Origin: Mycobacterium celatum
GTDB taxonomy: Bacteria; Actinomycetota; Actinomycetes; Mycobacteriales; Mycobacteriaceae
Assembly: GCF_002101595.1 (NCBI RefSeq)
Contig: NZ_LQOM01000022.1
Span: forward strand, 114,845-178,844
Length of the DNA stretch: 64,000 nt
Direction: 5' to 3'
Part shown: in pieces, positions 46,295-54,459 of the stretch
How positions within the stretch are numbered: position 1 is the first letter of the stretch
Layout of the letters: each line of letters starts with the position of its first letter
Translations under genes and position numbers: made by a program
Notes under the pieces: generated by a model
The model's input: the letters and a program-made list of their open reading frames with translations, nothing else
Told to the model about the DNA's origin: nothing
Databases searched by the model: none

Positions 46295-46891
46295 ATGGCC
46301 GAGAAGGAACTTGACGTACGGGAGTTGCCCAGGCCACAGAAGCACCCGACCATCTTTGCCACCTACGGCGCCCTGGCCGCCGGCGAATCGTTCGTTTTGG
46401 TCAACAACCACGACCCCAAGCATCTGCGTGACGAGTTCGAAACCGACCACCCCGGCAGCTACGGCTGGGAGTACGTGGAAAAGGGGCCGAAGGTCTGGCG
46501 GATCCGGATCACCAAACTCACCACGACGCCGCTGCCCCGGGTCCTCGCCAACACCGCGAAGGTCGCGGCCGAACCGGATGTGACCGGCGCGGTGTGGAAG
46601 CTGGAAGTCCGCGAGCGCGACCTGGACTCCAATGTCATCGCCCTGGCGCCGGGCGGCGGGATCGACGCGCACGCCGGCGCCGACGTCGACGTGCTGATCC
46701 ACGTGTTGTCTGGCAGCGGACGCCTGGCCACCGAGCAGGGCGAGATCGAGCTGGTCCCGGGCGCGCTGCTGTGGCTGCCGAAGCGGTCGCGGCGCCAGTT
46801 CAGCGCCGGCCCCGACGGGTTGCGGTACCTGACCGTGCACCAGAAGCGGGAAATCCTGCCGCTGACTCCGACTGTGCGACAGGCAGTCTGA
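46295..46891 (+). CDS. DUF2249-cupin fusion protein
   Basis: 198 aa. Residues about 5-75 form a DUF2249 domain (DVRELPRPQKHPTIFATYGA, FVLVNNHDPKHLRDEF, WEYVEKGPKVWRIRI), a TusA-like small fold found near nitrite/NO-handling genes in many bacteria. Residues about 105-190 form a cupin domain (LAPGGGIDAHAGADVDVLIH, VLSGSGRL, LVPGALLWLPKRSRRQF). The fusion suggests ligand or metal sensing tied to nitrogen-oxide stress; that link comes from family context only. Divergent from fdxA and followed by a hairpin. Confidence 0.75.
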   Translation: MAEKELDVRELPRPQKHPTIFATYGALAAGESFVLVNNHDPKHLRDEFETDHPGSYGWEYVEKGPKVWRIRITKLTTTPLPRVLANTAKVAAEPDVTGAVWKLEVRERDLDSNVIALAPGGGIDAHAGADVDVLIHVLSGSGRLATEQGEIELVPGALLWLPKRSRRQFSAGPDGLRYLTVHQKREILPLTPTVRQAV

Positions 46892-46908
46892 CTCAGCACG
46901 TCCGTGAC

Positions 46909-46957
46909 TGTGCGGTTTTATACGCGTCGCGCGGCGTGTCGCGTATGAAACCGCACA
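46909..46957. terminator. Strong hairpin between convergent cupin and pcaC genes
   Basis: Arms 46909-46926 and 46940-46957 pair over 18 positions with one G-U/T-C mismatch (TGTGCGGTTTTATACGCG against its complement), 13-nt loop. It is placed between convergent gene ends and can terminate both transcripts. Confidence 0.65.
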
Positions 46958-46964
46958 ATCGGCA

Positions 46965-47345
46965 CTAGTTGTCGTCGAGCTCGTCGAAGACGGCCTGCGC
47001 GATCCGGAATGCGCTGTTCGCGTCGGGCACGCTGCAGTAGATCGCCGTTTGCAGCAACACCTCTTTGATCTCGTCCCGGGACAGCCCGTTGCGCAGGGCG
47101 GCCCGGATGTGCGCCGCGAGTTCGTCGTCGCGCCCGCGGGCGATCAGCGCGGTCAGCGCGATCATCGAGCGGCTGCGACGGTCCAGGCCGGGACGCGTCC
47201 AGATTGCCCCCCACGCGTATTCGGTGATCAGCGTTTGGAAGTCGCGGGTGAACTCGGTGGTGCGGGCCTCCGCGCCCTCGACATGCCCGTCGCCAAGCAC
47301 TTCGCGTCGCACGGCCATGCCGCGGTCGTACATACTGTCGGTCAA
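46965..47345 (-). CDS. pcaC: 4-Carboxymuconolactone decarboxylase
   Basis: 126 aa CMD-family protein converting gamma-carboxymuconolactone to 3-oxoadipate enol-lactone. Family signature: RSRSMIALTALIARGRDDELAAHIRAA with the His, followed by EIKEVLLQTAIYCSVPDANSAF in shortened pieces. The start is TTG at 47343-47345 with GGAG upstream, 1 nt after the pcaD stop. Last gene of the pcaHGBDC unit. Confidence 0.93.
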   Translation of the reverse strand: MTDSMYDRGMAVRREVLGDGHVEGAEARTTEFTRDFQTLITEYAWGAIWTRPGLDRRSRSMIALTALIARGRDDELAAHIRAALRNGLSRDEIKEVLLQTAIYCSVPDANSAFRIAQAVFDELDDN

Positions 47346-47346
47346 T

Positions 47347-48126
47347 TCATCTCCACTTCTTCAGCGTGGCAAGCACATTGGCGATCTGAACGGGTTGCTC
47401 GGCGGGCGCCAAGTGCGCGGCGTTGGGCACCTGGACGAACCGGCCACGGCTCACGCTCGTGGCGATGAACCGCACCGCGTCCGGCGGGGTGGCGATATCG
47501 TGCGCCCCGGCCACGGCGACGATCGGGGTGTCGATCTCGCTGAGGCGCTCACGGGCATCGAATTCGGCCAGCGCCTCGCAGGTCCGCGCATAGCCGTCGT
47601 CGTCCACCCGCCGCAACGCGTCCAGCAGTGCTCGCGCCGACTCCGGGTCGCGCTCGAAAAACCCTGGGGCGAACCATCGCTTGACAGACTGCGATACGAC
47701 TTCGCCGGTGCCGCCGTTGCGAACGACCTGCGCCCGCGAATGCCAGTCATCCGGATCGCCGATCCTGGCCGCCGTGCAGATCAGCGCCGCTGCCAGCACA
47801 CGCCCGGGGTGAGCGAGTAGCAGCTGAATTCCGACGGCGCCCGCGACCGACACACCGGCGTAAGTGAACGGCCTGCTGCCCAGCGTGCGATCCACCAGTT
47901 TGATGACGCCAGCGGCAAGGTCCGCGATCGTGAAGGCGTCGCGCGGCGGCGGGCTGGCGCCGTGGCCGGGCAGGTCCCAGCCGACTACGTGATAGTTCTC
48001 CGCCAGACGCCGTGCCGCGGCGGACCATAGCGTACCGACCGGCGTACCCAGCGACGGCCCGACGATCAGCAGCGGCAGCTCCGGCGCGCCGCCCAGTTGT
48101 GCTCCGCTGATGGTGGGGACACTCAC
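47347..48126 (-). CDS. pcaD: 3-Oxoadipate enol-lactonase
   Basis: 259 aa alpha/beta hydrolase. WDLPGHGASPPP near residue 50 and the nucleophile elbow VSVAGAVGIQLL (Ser in G-x-S-x-A/G form: AGVSVAG) are visible, with the catalytic His in NAAHLAPAEQP at the C-terminus. Opens the enol-lactone to 3-oxoadipate. GTG 48124-48126 overlaps the pcaB stop (GTGA). Confidence 0.92.
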   Translation of the reverse strand: MSVPTISGAQLGGAPELPLLIVGPSLGTPVGTLWSAAARRLAENYHVVGWDLPGHGASPPPRDAFTIADLAAGVIKLVDRTLGSRPFTYAGVSVAGAVGIQLLLAHPGRVLAAALICTAARIGDPDDWHSRAQVVRNGGTGEVVSQSVKRWFAPGFFERDPESARALLDALRRVDDDGYARTCEALAEFDARERLSEIDTPIVAVAGAHDIATPPDAVRFIATSVSRGRFVQVPNAAHLAPAEQPVQIANVLATLKKWR

Positions 48127-49343
48127 CGGCGTTCCTTCACAATCCGTTGCGCGCGATCGACGCTCTGGCCGATCAGCATGTCGGCAACGCCGAAATAGGT
48201 TGGCGACGGCTCTTTTTCGACGAGGTTCGCAATGGCGCTCTGTTCACCCTGTACGTCCGCGCTGTCCAGGTTGGCCGCCATCTTCTCGGTGTGGATTTTC
48301 AGCCCGGCCAGCAGTTCACTACATTGCGACCCGGCGACGACCGTCCGGCGGGCCAGCATGCGCAGGGTGTCCCACTCGGCATGCCAGGCACCGTCGGGGC
48401 GTTCGTCGTGGGCCAGCGCCGCGGCGCTGTGCAGCGTCGCGGCCAGCGGCGGCGCCGCGATCGCGGTGCGACGAATCAGGATGGACAACACCGGATTGCG
48501 CTTGTGCGGCATCGTCGACGACCCGCCGCGGTGGCCCGCGGCGGGCTCGCTCAGCTCGCCGATTTCCGGACGGGCCAACGTGACGACGTCGGAGGCGATA
48601 TGGCCCCAGGCGTCGGTGCAGCAGACCAACGCGTCGCCGATCGCGGTGACCGGCACCCGCGTGGTATGCCAGGGCAACCGGTAGTCCAAACCCAGGGCCG
48701 CCGCGGTGCTTTGCGCCACCTCGGCAGCGACGCCGGCCGGATTGTCGCGACCGGTCAGCGCGGCCAATTCGGTTGTCGCGGCCAGTGTTCCAGCGGCACC
48801 GCCGATCTGGGCCGCAAAACTCAGCGCCTCGAGTTGCCGGTAGGCGTCGACGACGCCGTTCAGCCACGCCGCCGCCTTGGCGCCGAACGTGGTGGGCGCC
48901 GCGTGCTGGGTCAGGGTCCGGGCCACCATCGCCGTCGCGCGGTGGGTTGCGGCAAGCGCCGACAGGGTCGAAACCTGTTCGGCGAGTTGGTCTGCCAACG
49001 TTTCGACGACGGAGCGAGCAGCCAGCATCAGCGCGGTGTCGAGGACGTCCTGACTGGTGAGCCCGCGGTGAATCCAGCGGCCGGCCGGCGTCCCGGCCCG
49101 TTCACGCAACAGCGCCACGAGGCCGATGACCGGATTGCCGCCATCTTCGGCACCGAGCGCGAGCGCGTCACAGTCCTGCGGCCTCACCAGCGCGCCAAGG
49201 TCCACCGCATCGACCGGCGCCAGCCCCGCGCCAACCAGGGCGTGCAGCCAGGCCGATTCCACCGCCACCATCGCCGCCAGTAGCGACTGGTCGCTCATCA
49301 AGTCGCCGGCACGGTGATCCCCCGGCCACAACAGGTTCGTCAT
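48123..49343 (-). CDS. pcaB: 3-Carboxy-cis,cis-muconate cycloisomerase
   Basis: 406 aa member of the fumarase/aspartase superfamily. The signature GGSSTMPHKRNPVLS is intact, and RWIHRGLTSQDVLDTALML corresponds to the second conserved region. Cyclises 3-carboxy-cis,cis-muconate to gamma-carboxymuconolactone. ATG 49341-49343 overlaps the pcaG stop (ATGA). Confidence 0.94.
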   Translation of the reverse strand: MTNLLWPGDHRAGDLMSDQSLLAAMVAVESAWLHALVGAGLAPVDAVDLGALVRPQDCDALALGAEDGGNPVIGLVALLRERAGTPAGRWIHRGLTSQDVLDTALMLAARSVVETLADQLAEQVSTLSALAATHRATAMVARTLTQHAAPTTFGAKAAAWLNGVVDAYRQLEALSFAAQIGGAAGTLAATTELAALTGRDNPAGVAAEVAQSTAAALGLDYRLPWHTTRVPVTAIGDALVCCTDAWGHIASDVVTLARPEIGELSEPAAGHRGGSSTMPHKRNPVLSILIRRTAIAAPPLAATLHSAAALAHDERPDGAWHAEWDTLRMLARRTVVAGSQCSELLAGLKIHTEKMAANLDSADVQGEQSAIANLVEKEPSPTYFGVADMLIGQSVDRAQRIVKERR

Positions 49344-49870
49344 CGCGGATCACCGTGATACGCCAGGAAAACCGTCTCGTGCTCGCCTTGCAGGTGGATG
49401 TCGAAACGGTACCCGGTCGGCTCGGCGGCACACACCAGGGTGTCGCGCCGTGCGGCGTCGAGCCCGGCCAGCAGGCTGTCCGGATCGCCGCCCGGCAGAT
49501 AGGCGCGGGTGAACAGGCGGTTCAACAGTCCCCGGGCGAAGACGGTGATCGCGAAGAAGGCCGGGGGCATCAGGGTGGTGAAGCTGTAATGCCCGGCAGC
49601 GTCGGTCGCACATCTGCCCCATCCCGTGAACGCGTCGTCGTCACGCCGCAAGGAACCGGGTTGCGCGACGACGTCGCCGTCGGGACCGGGCTGCCAGAGC
49701 TCCACCAGCGCGTCCGGAATTGGATCGCCGGCGCCGTCGTACACGGTGCCGTGCAACCGGACGGCATCCGGATGATCCTCGCCGACCAACCGGTTGTCGC
49801 CGGAATAGGGCAAGGCGCAGTGGAAGAACGGGCCGACGGTTTGCCCTGGAGTGCACGCGAACTCACGCAT
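49340..49870 (-). CDS. pcaG: Protocatechuate 3,4-dioxygenase alpha subunit
   Basis: 176 aa structural subunit of the intradiol ring-cleaving enzyme. TPGQTVGPFFHCALPY at the N-terminus and DALVELWQPGPDGDV plus FTGWGRCATDAAGHYSF in the middle are typical of PcaG; it lacks the iron ligands found in PcaH. ATG 49868-49870 overlaps the pcaH 3' end by 8 bp. Confidence 0.93.
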   Translation of the reverse strand: MREFACTPGQTVGPFFHCALPYSGDNRLVGEDHPDAVRLHGTVYDGAGDPIPDALVELWQPGPDGDVVAQPGSLRRDDDAFTGWGRCATDAAGHYSFTTLMPPAFFAITVFARGLLNRLFTRAYLPGGDPDSLLAGLDAARRDTLVCAAEPTGYRFDIHLQGEHETVFLAYHGDPR

Positions 49871-50603
49871 GCCCACCGGCCAGAACGATATCCCACCGAT
49901 AGCCGGTCGCATACTCGGGCTGGGTGAGGTCGTGGTCGTAGCTGGCGATCAACCGTTGGCGCGCAACGGGATCGACGACGGACTGGTAGATCGGATCCAA
50001 CCCGAACAGCGGGTCACCCGGAAAATACATCTGGGTGACCAGGCGTTGAGTGAATGCCGTTCCGAATACCGAGAAGTGGATGTGCGCGGGCCGCCACGCA
50101 TTGTGGTGATTGCGCCACGGGTAGGGGCCCGGCTTGATGGTCAGGAAGCGGTAGGTTCCGTCGGCTTGCGTCAGGCAGCGGCCTACGCCGGTGAAGTTCG
50201 GGTCGAGCGGTGCCGGATGCTGGTCGCGCTGGTGGTTGTAGCGGCCGGCGGCATTGGCCTGCCAGATCTCGATGAGCTGGCCCGCAATCGGCCGGCCCGC
50301 CTGGTCGAGCAGCCGACCGGCCACGACGATGCGCTCACCGATCGGCTCACCGGCGTGGCCGGCGGTGAGATCGGCATCCTTCGGGTCCACGTCCCGGTCC
50401 CCGAAACACGGGCTGCAGCGCTCGAGTTCCTCGGGGTCGACGCGAACGAACGGCGATTGCGGATGGCGCAAAGCGCTGCTGCGGTAGGGCGGATAGTTGA
50501 GCCGCGGCTGCGTTTCGCCGCTGCCCCGGTACTGCGCTGCGATGCTCGCGATCTCCGCCGTGATCTCACGCTGAGACGCGCCGCGCTCCGCTGCAGCCGC
50601 CAT
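49863..50603 (-). CDS. pcaH: Protocatechuate 3,4-dioxygenase beta subunit
   Basis: 246 aa iron-bearing subunit that opens protocatechuate to 3-carboxy-cis,cis-muconate. Iron ligand motifs are in place: Tyr in AAGRYNHQRD, Tyr in KPGPYPWRNH, and the two His in RPAHIHFSV. IEIWQANAAGRY is the intradiol signature. ATG 50601-50603 is preferred; GTG 50625-50627 would add eight residues and abut the divergent methyltransferase start. First gene of pcaHGBDC; pcaIJ and pcaF are absent, so thiolysis to succinyl-CoA and acetyl-CoA must be encoded elsewhere. Confidence 0.94.
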   Translation of the reverse strand: MAAAAERGASQREITAEIASIAAQYRGSGETQPRLNYPPYRSSALRHPQSPFVRVDPEELERCSPCFGDRDVDPKDADLTAGHAGEPIGERIVVAGRLLDQAGRPIAGQLIEIWQANAAGRYNHQRDQHPAPLDPNFTGVGRCLTQADGTYRFLTIKPGPYPWRNHHNAWRPAHIHFSVFGTAFTQRLVTQMYFPGDPLFGLDPIYQSVVDPVARQRLIASYDHDLTQPEYATGYRWDIVLAGGHA

Positions 50604-50627
50604 GACTGCTGACGGTACCGTTAGCAC

Positions 50628-51389
50628 GTGGCGGGTGGCTATGTCTACGACCAGAGCTTCGCCGAAGAACGGACCCGGCTGGCCGGCATCGAAACCTTGT
50701 GGGATCCGGGAAGTCAGGCGCTGCTCGACGACCTCGGCATCACCGACGGCTGGCGATGCCTGGAGGTCGGCGCCGGCGGCGGCTCGCTGGTTCAGTGGAT
50801 GGTGAGCCGGGGCGCCGCGGTGACGGCAATCGACATCGACACGCGGTTCATCGAGCCGCTCGCCGGCGCCGCAGTCGACGTGCGGCGGATGGACATCCGC
50901 ACAGACGAGCTACCGCAGTACGAGTTCGACCTGGTCCACGCGCGGCTGGTGCTCGAACACCTCGCCGAGCGACGGGAGATCATCGACCGGCTGGCGGCCT
51001 CGTTGCGTCCCGCCGGTTGGCTGGTGATTGAGGATTACGACTGGACCGCTTTCGGATTCGAAGACGCCGACCCGGGCTTGGAGCGGGTGACCGAGGCGGT
51101 AATGGCGTTCATGCAGCAGGCCGGCTTCGATCCGCGCTACGGCCGGCGTGTCGTCGCCGACATGGCCGCCGCCGGGCTGGCCGACGTTCGCGGCGAGGGC
51201 CGCGCCCGGGTGATCGACTCCGACTCCCCCGGCTTCGACTTCTTCCGGCTTTCGTTCGAGAGCGTGCGCGACGCCGTCGTCGACGCCGGTCTGCTCTCCG
51301 TCGCCGACGCCGACGCGGCGGCCGCCCGCTTCGGCGAGCACACGCGTCTGCTGACGCCGATGATGGTCGCCGGAATCGGCTGCCGCTGA
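50628..51389 (+). CDS. SAM-dependent methyltransferase
   Basis: 253 aa class I methyltransferase. CLEVGAGGGSLVQWM is the SAM-binding motif I, VTAIDIDTRFIEPL holds the acidic residue of motif II, and LVHARLVLEHLAERREIID is motif IV/V. The substrate is not predictable. GTG 50628 start, only 24 bp from the pcaH ATG on the other strand, so promoters of the two genes must overlap the coding ends. An O-methyl aromatic link to protocatechuate metabolism is possible but unsupported. Confidence 0.83.
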   Translation: MAGGYVYDQSFAEERTRLAGIETLWDPGSQALLDDLGITDGWRCLEVGAGGGSLVQWMVSRGAAVTAIDIDTRFIEPLAGAAVDVRRMDIRTDELPQYEFDLVHARLVLEHLAERREIIDRLAASLRPAGWLVIEDYDWTAFGFEDADPGLERVTEAVMAFMQQAGFDPRYGRRVVADMAAAGLADVRGEGRARVIDSDSPGFDFFRLSFESVRDAVVDAGLLSVADADAAAARFGEHTRLLTPMMVAGIGCR

Positions 51390-51402
51390 GCGCAATTCGG
51401 GG

Positions 51403-51888
51403 CTACAACGCCCGCAGCAGTGACTTGCGGCCCTTCACACGCAGCCGGTGCGCGGTGGATTCGCGCAGCTCTTCGATGCGGGCCGCCATTTTCTCGCCCA
51501 GCTCGACCAGTTCGGCATCGCTGATCTTCACCGATGGCGGCACCGGGATCATGTCGCGCTCCTCTTCGTCGGCGTGCGCTTCCAATACCGTTGCGAACGA
51601 ATGCCATTCGTCCTCGTAAGTCGGCGCGCTGGGCGGGGTGCGCAGCAGCACCGAGAGCTGGTCGATGACCTGTCGATGCTCGGCGTGCGCAATCGCGATC
51701 AACGTGCTGGCCGCGGCCAGTGCCGGGTAGTAGATGTCGTCCTCGATGCGGAAGTGGATGTCGAGTTCGACGAGCAGATCGTCGAGATAGTCCTGGCGCT
51801 CCGGGGCGGTCGCCGGAGTCGAGTAGATCTTCTTTACCAGCCCCTTGAGCGTCTTGTGGTGGTCCTGCAACACGGTGTAGGCGTTCAC
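51403..51888 (-). CDS. Hemerythrin-like HHE domain protein
   Basis: 161 aa four-helix di-iron protein. Iron-ligand residues are suggested by LQDHHKTLKGL, LDIHFRIEDDIYY, HAEHRQVIDQ and LEAHADEEERDM. Mycobacterial hemerythrin-like proteins respond to NO and peroxide stress. GTG 51886-51888 overlaps the stop of the DUF2231-Rieske gene (GTGA), so the pair is coupled. A basic C-terminus RLRVKGRKSLLRAL follows the fold. Confidence 0.85.
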   Translation of the reverse strand: MNAYTVLQDHHKTLKGLVKKIYSTPATAPERQDYLDDLLVELDIHFRIEDDIYYPALAAASTLIAIAHAEHRQVIDQLSVLLRTPPSAPTYEDEWHSFATVLEAHADEEERDMIPVPPSVKISDAELVELGEKMAARIEELRESTAHRLRVKGRKSLLRAL

Positions 51889-52820
51889 TTGGCGACTCCG
51901 TTTCGCAACTCGATCATCCCGTCGTTGATTCGCGTCTGGTAGCGCGGCAACGGCGCCGCCGACGGCCCTCGCAGCACCTCTCCGGAGCAGACGTCGAACC
52001 GCGAGCCGTGCCACGGGCACACCAGCCGGCCGCGATCGACCCAGCCGTCGGCCATCGGGGCGGCAAGGTGCGGGCAGAACTCGCCGAACGCCGCGATCTC
52101 CCCGTCGCTGCCGGTCCGGCACAGCACCAGGCCCACCCCGTCGACCTCGACCCGCTGCGGCTTCCCGTTCTTCAGCGACTCCACCGGCAACACCGGCGTC
52201 CAGTCCGCGGTACGCAGCCGCGGGCCGGACTGGTCGATACCGATCCCCGAGTCGAACACCAGGGCCCCGCCCAGGTAGCTGCTGCCCGCCGTGATCGCGT
52301 AACCGACCGCGCTGATCACAATGCCCCGGCGGTGCCGGCCGCGGCGCCGGTCCAGCCACGACGCGATGTACAGACCCGTCGCCAGCAGGTTCAGCAGGCC
52401 GTGTACCGCGCCGACGCGGCGGTCTTCCTCATGGGTGTGCTGCCAATCCGCGATGCCGGTGACCGCCGAGCCCAGGTTCGCCAAGATCCCCAGTCCGAGC
52501 GCGCGGGAGGCGAACCGGGACGCGTCGATGAGTTCGGATTTGGGCCTGCCCGGCAGCAGGCTGAGCGCGTCCAACCCCACCGTCGTGCCAATCGCGCCGC
52601 TGGTCAGCGACGCCAGCGGCGGGTGGACCGGATGCCCGAGCCACACGCCGTTAAGAGCATTGCTCACGCGATCCCGGGCACCGCCCAACGCGTTGAAGGC
52701 GTAGCTGAGCAGGTGCTCGAAGCGGTAGCTGGGCCGATCCAGCCACTCCTGACGCCCGATGACGGACAGCAGTCGCGCCCCCCGCTTCTGCAACCGACTT
52801 TCCGGAGTGGCCTCGACCAC
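51885..52820 (-). CDS. DUF2231-Rieske fusion membrane protein
   Basis: 311 aa. Residues about 50-190 are a DUF2231-type membrane domain with four helices (GVWLGHPVHPPLASLTSGAI marks the first). Residues about 205-305 form a Rieske [2Fe-2S] domain with the C-x-H-x16-C-x2-H pattern (Cys249, His251, Cys268, His271: FCPHLAAPM and CPWHGSRFD). It should be a membrane-bound electron carrier. GTG 52818-52820 has GAGGAAGGA about 9 nt upstream. Coupled to the hemerythrin gene, suggesting a joint O2/NO-related redox role. Confidence 0.82.
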   Translation of the reverse strand: MVEATPESRLQKRGARLLSVIGRQEWLDRPSYRFEHLLSYAFNALGGARDRVSNALNGVWLGHPVHPPLASLTSGAIGTTVGLDALSLLPGRPKSELIDASRFASRALGLGILANLGSAVTGIADWQHTHEEDRRVGAVHGLLNLLATGLYIASWLDRRRGRHRRGIVISAVGYAITAGSSYLGGALVFDSGIGIDQSGPRLRTADWTPVLPVESLKNGKPQRVEVDGVGLVLCRTGSDGEIAAFGEFCPHLAAPMADGWVDRGRLVCPWHGSRFDVCSGEVLRGPSAAPLPRYQTRINDGMIELRNGVAK

Positions 52821-53130
52821 GGCATCAGTCCTTCCTCAATTACGGAGGCAAATACGCATCATGCACGCACGACCCCACGAAACCCCGAGTACGCCTGCCA
52901 ACACCATACGCATATGCGAATTGCGCGCCGTGACCACGGTACCCGAACCGTCCGGCTCCGCGCTATTGCGGCGACGGTTCGCGCAGCGAACTCACAGGAG
53001 TCGTTAACTCGACGGAAGCCCCTGGGGCAGAAGACATTTCACCAGCGGTAACGCAATCGCCAGGCGACCGGCTCGTAATTCTGTATAGTAGAATCGCGCT
53101 CTGCACAGCAGATCACATGAGGACGATGCC
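52821..53130. promoter_or_regulatory. 310-bp divergent intergenic region
   Basis: Separates the DUF2231-Rieske/hemerythrin pair from the dioxygenase operon. It contains the perfect palindrome CGCATATGCG (52909-52918), possible -10 elements TATAGT (53084-53089) or TAGAAT (53089-53094) facing the dioxygenase genes, and a near-palindrome GCTCTGCACAGC (53098-53109) just after them. No coding sequence or RNA gene is recognised in it. Confidence 0.4.
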
Positions 53131-54459
53131 ATGACCCGTCACCGCAGCATCGTCGACGACGTCCGGCGCGGGATGATCCCCGCGCACATCTACAACGACA
53201 GCGAAATCTTCGAGATGGAAAAGAAGCGGCTGTTCAGCCGGGCCTGGATGTTCGTGGCCCACGAGTCGGAGATCCCGCAGGATGGCGACTACGTGGTGCG
53301 CCGCGTGCTGGCCGACTCGTTCATCATCACCCGCGATTCGAATGGCGAAATCCGCGCTCTCTTTAATATGTGCCTGCACCGCGGAATGCAGGTGTGCCGC
53401 GCGGAAATGGGCAACGCCTCGAACTTCCGCTGCCCCTACCACGGCTGGACCTACCGCAACGACGGACGGCTCACTGGTCTGCCGTTCCACCGGGAGGCCT
53501 ACGGCGGCGAGGACGGCTTCCCGAAAAACGACCAAACACTCTTGCCCGCACCGAATCTCGGGACCTACAACGGCCTGATCTTCATCAGCATGGACCCTGA
53601 TGCCGAGCCGCTGGAAGACTACCTGGGCGACTTCCGGTTCTACCTGGACTACTACACCAAGCAGAGCAGGCACGGTTTGGAAGTGCGCGGGCCGCAACGC
53701 TGGCGGATCAAGGCCAACTGGAAGATCGGCGCAGAGAACTTCGCCGGCGACATGTACCACACGCCGCACACGCACACATCGATCGTGGAGATCGGGTTGT
53801 TCCGCGAACCCAAAGCGCAAAAGCGCAAGGACGGCGCCACCTACTGGGCCGGCCGGGGCGGAGGCACCACCTACAAACTCCCGCCGGGCGGCTTCGAGGA
53901 CCGCATGCGCTACGTCGGCTACCCGGACGCCATGATCGAGCGGGCCAAAGAGGTCTGGTCGCCGCGCCACCGTCAAGTGGTCGGCGACGACGGCTTCATG
54001 ATCTCGGCCGCGTCGTGCTTCCCGAACCTGAGCTTCGTGCACAACTGGCCGAAGGTCGAAGAAGGGCAGAACGTGCTGCCGTTCATCTCGATCCGGCTCT
54101 GGCAGCCGATCAGCGAGAACGAAACCGAGGTGTGCTCGTGGTTCGCCGTCGACTCGGCGGCACCCGCCGAATACAAGAAGAACTCGTACAAGGCCTATCT
54201 GATGTGTTTCGGGTCGACGGGCATGTTCGAGCAGGACGACGTCGAGAACTGGGTGTCGCTGACCACCACTGCCGGCGGCTCGATGGCTCGCCGGCTGCTG
54301 CTCAACAGCCGAATGGGCCTACTCTCCGACGACCGCCCGGTCGTCGAAACCCTGCCCGTCGCAGCGTTTCACGGGCCCGGACGCGCCCAGGTCGGCTACA
54401 ACGAGAACAACCAGCGAGAACTGCTCAAGCTGTGGGCCGATTATCTGGAGACGGCATGA
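53131..54459 (+). CDS. Ring-hydroxylating dioxygenase alpha subunit
   Basis: 442 aa catalytic subunit of a Rieske non-heme iron oxygenase that adds O2 to an aromatic ring. Rieske ligands Cys81, His83, Cys101 and His104 (CLHRG, CPYHGW); mononuclear-iron site with the bridging Asp207, His210 and His215 in ENFAGDMYHTPHTH; and FEQDDVENW, which carries the third carboxylate ligand. Length and motifs fit the biphenyl/ethylbenzene-type large subunits, but the substrate is not predictable. ATG 53131 begins the operon; the stop overlaps the beta-subunit start. Confidence 0.93.
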   Translation: MTRHRSIVDDVRRGMIPAHIYNDSEIFEMEKKRLFSRAWMFVAHESEIPQDGDYVVRRVLADSFIITRDSNGEIRALFNMCLHRGMQVCRAEMGNASNFRCPYHGWTYRNDGRLTGLPFHREAYGGEDGFPKNDQTLLPAPNLGTYNGLIFISMDPDAEPLEDYLGDFRFYLDYYTKQSRHGLEVRGPQRWRIKANWKIGAENFAGDMYHTPHTHTSIVEIGLFREPKAQKRKDGATYWAGRGGGTTYKLPPGGFEDRMRYVGYPDAMIERAKEVWSPRHRQVVGDDGFMISAASCFPNLSFVHNWPKVEEGQNVLPFISIRLWQPISENETEVCSWFAVDSAAPAEYKKNSYKAYLMCFGSTGMFEQDDVENWVSLTTTAGGSMARRLLLNSRMGLLSDDRPVVETLPVAAFHGPGRAQVGYNENNQRELLKLWADYLETA

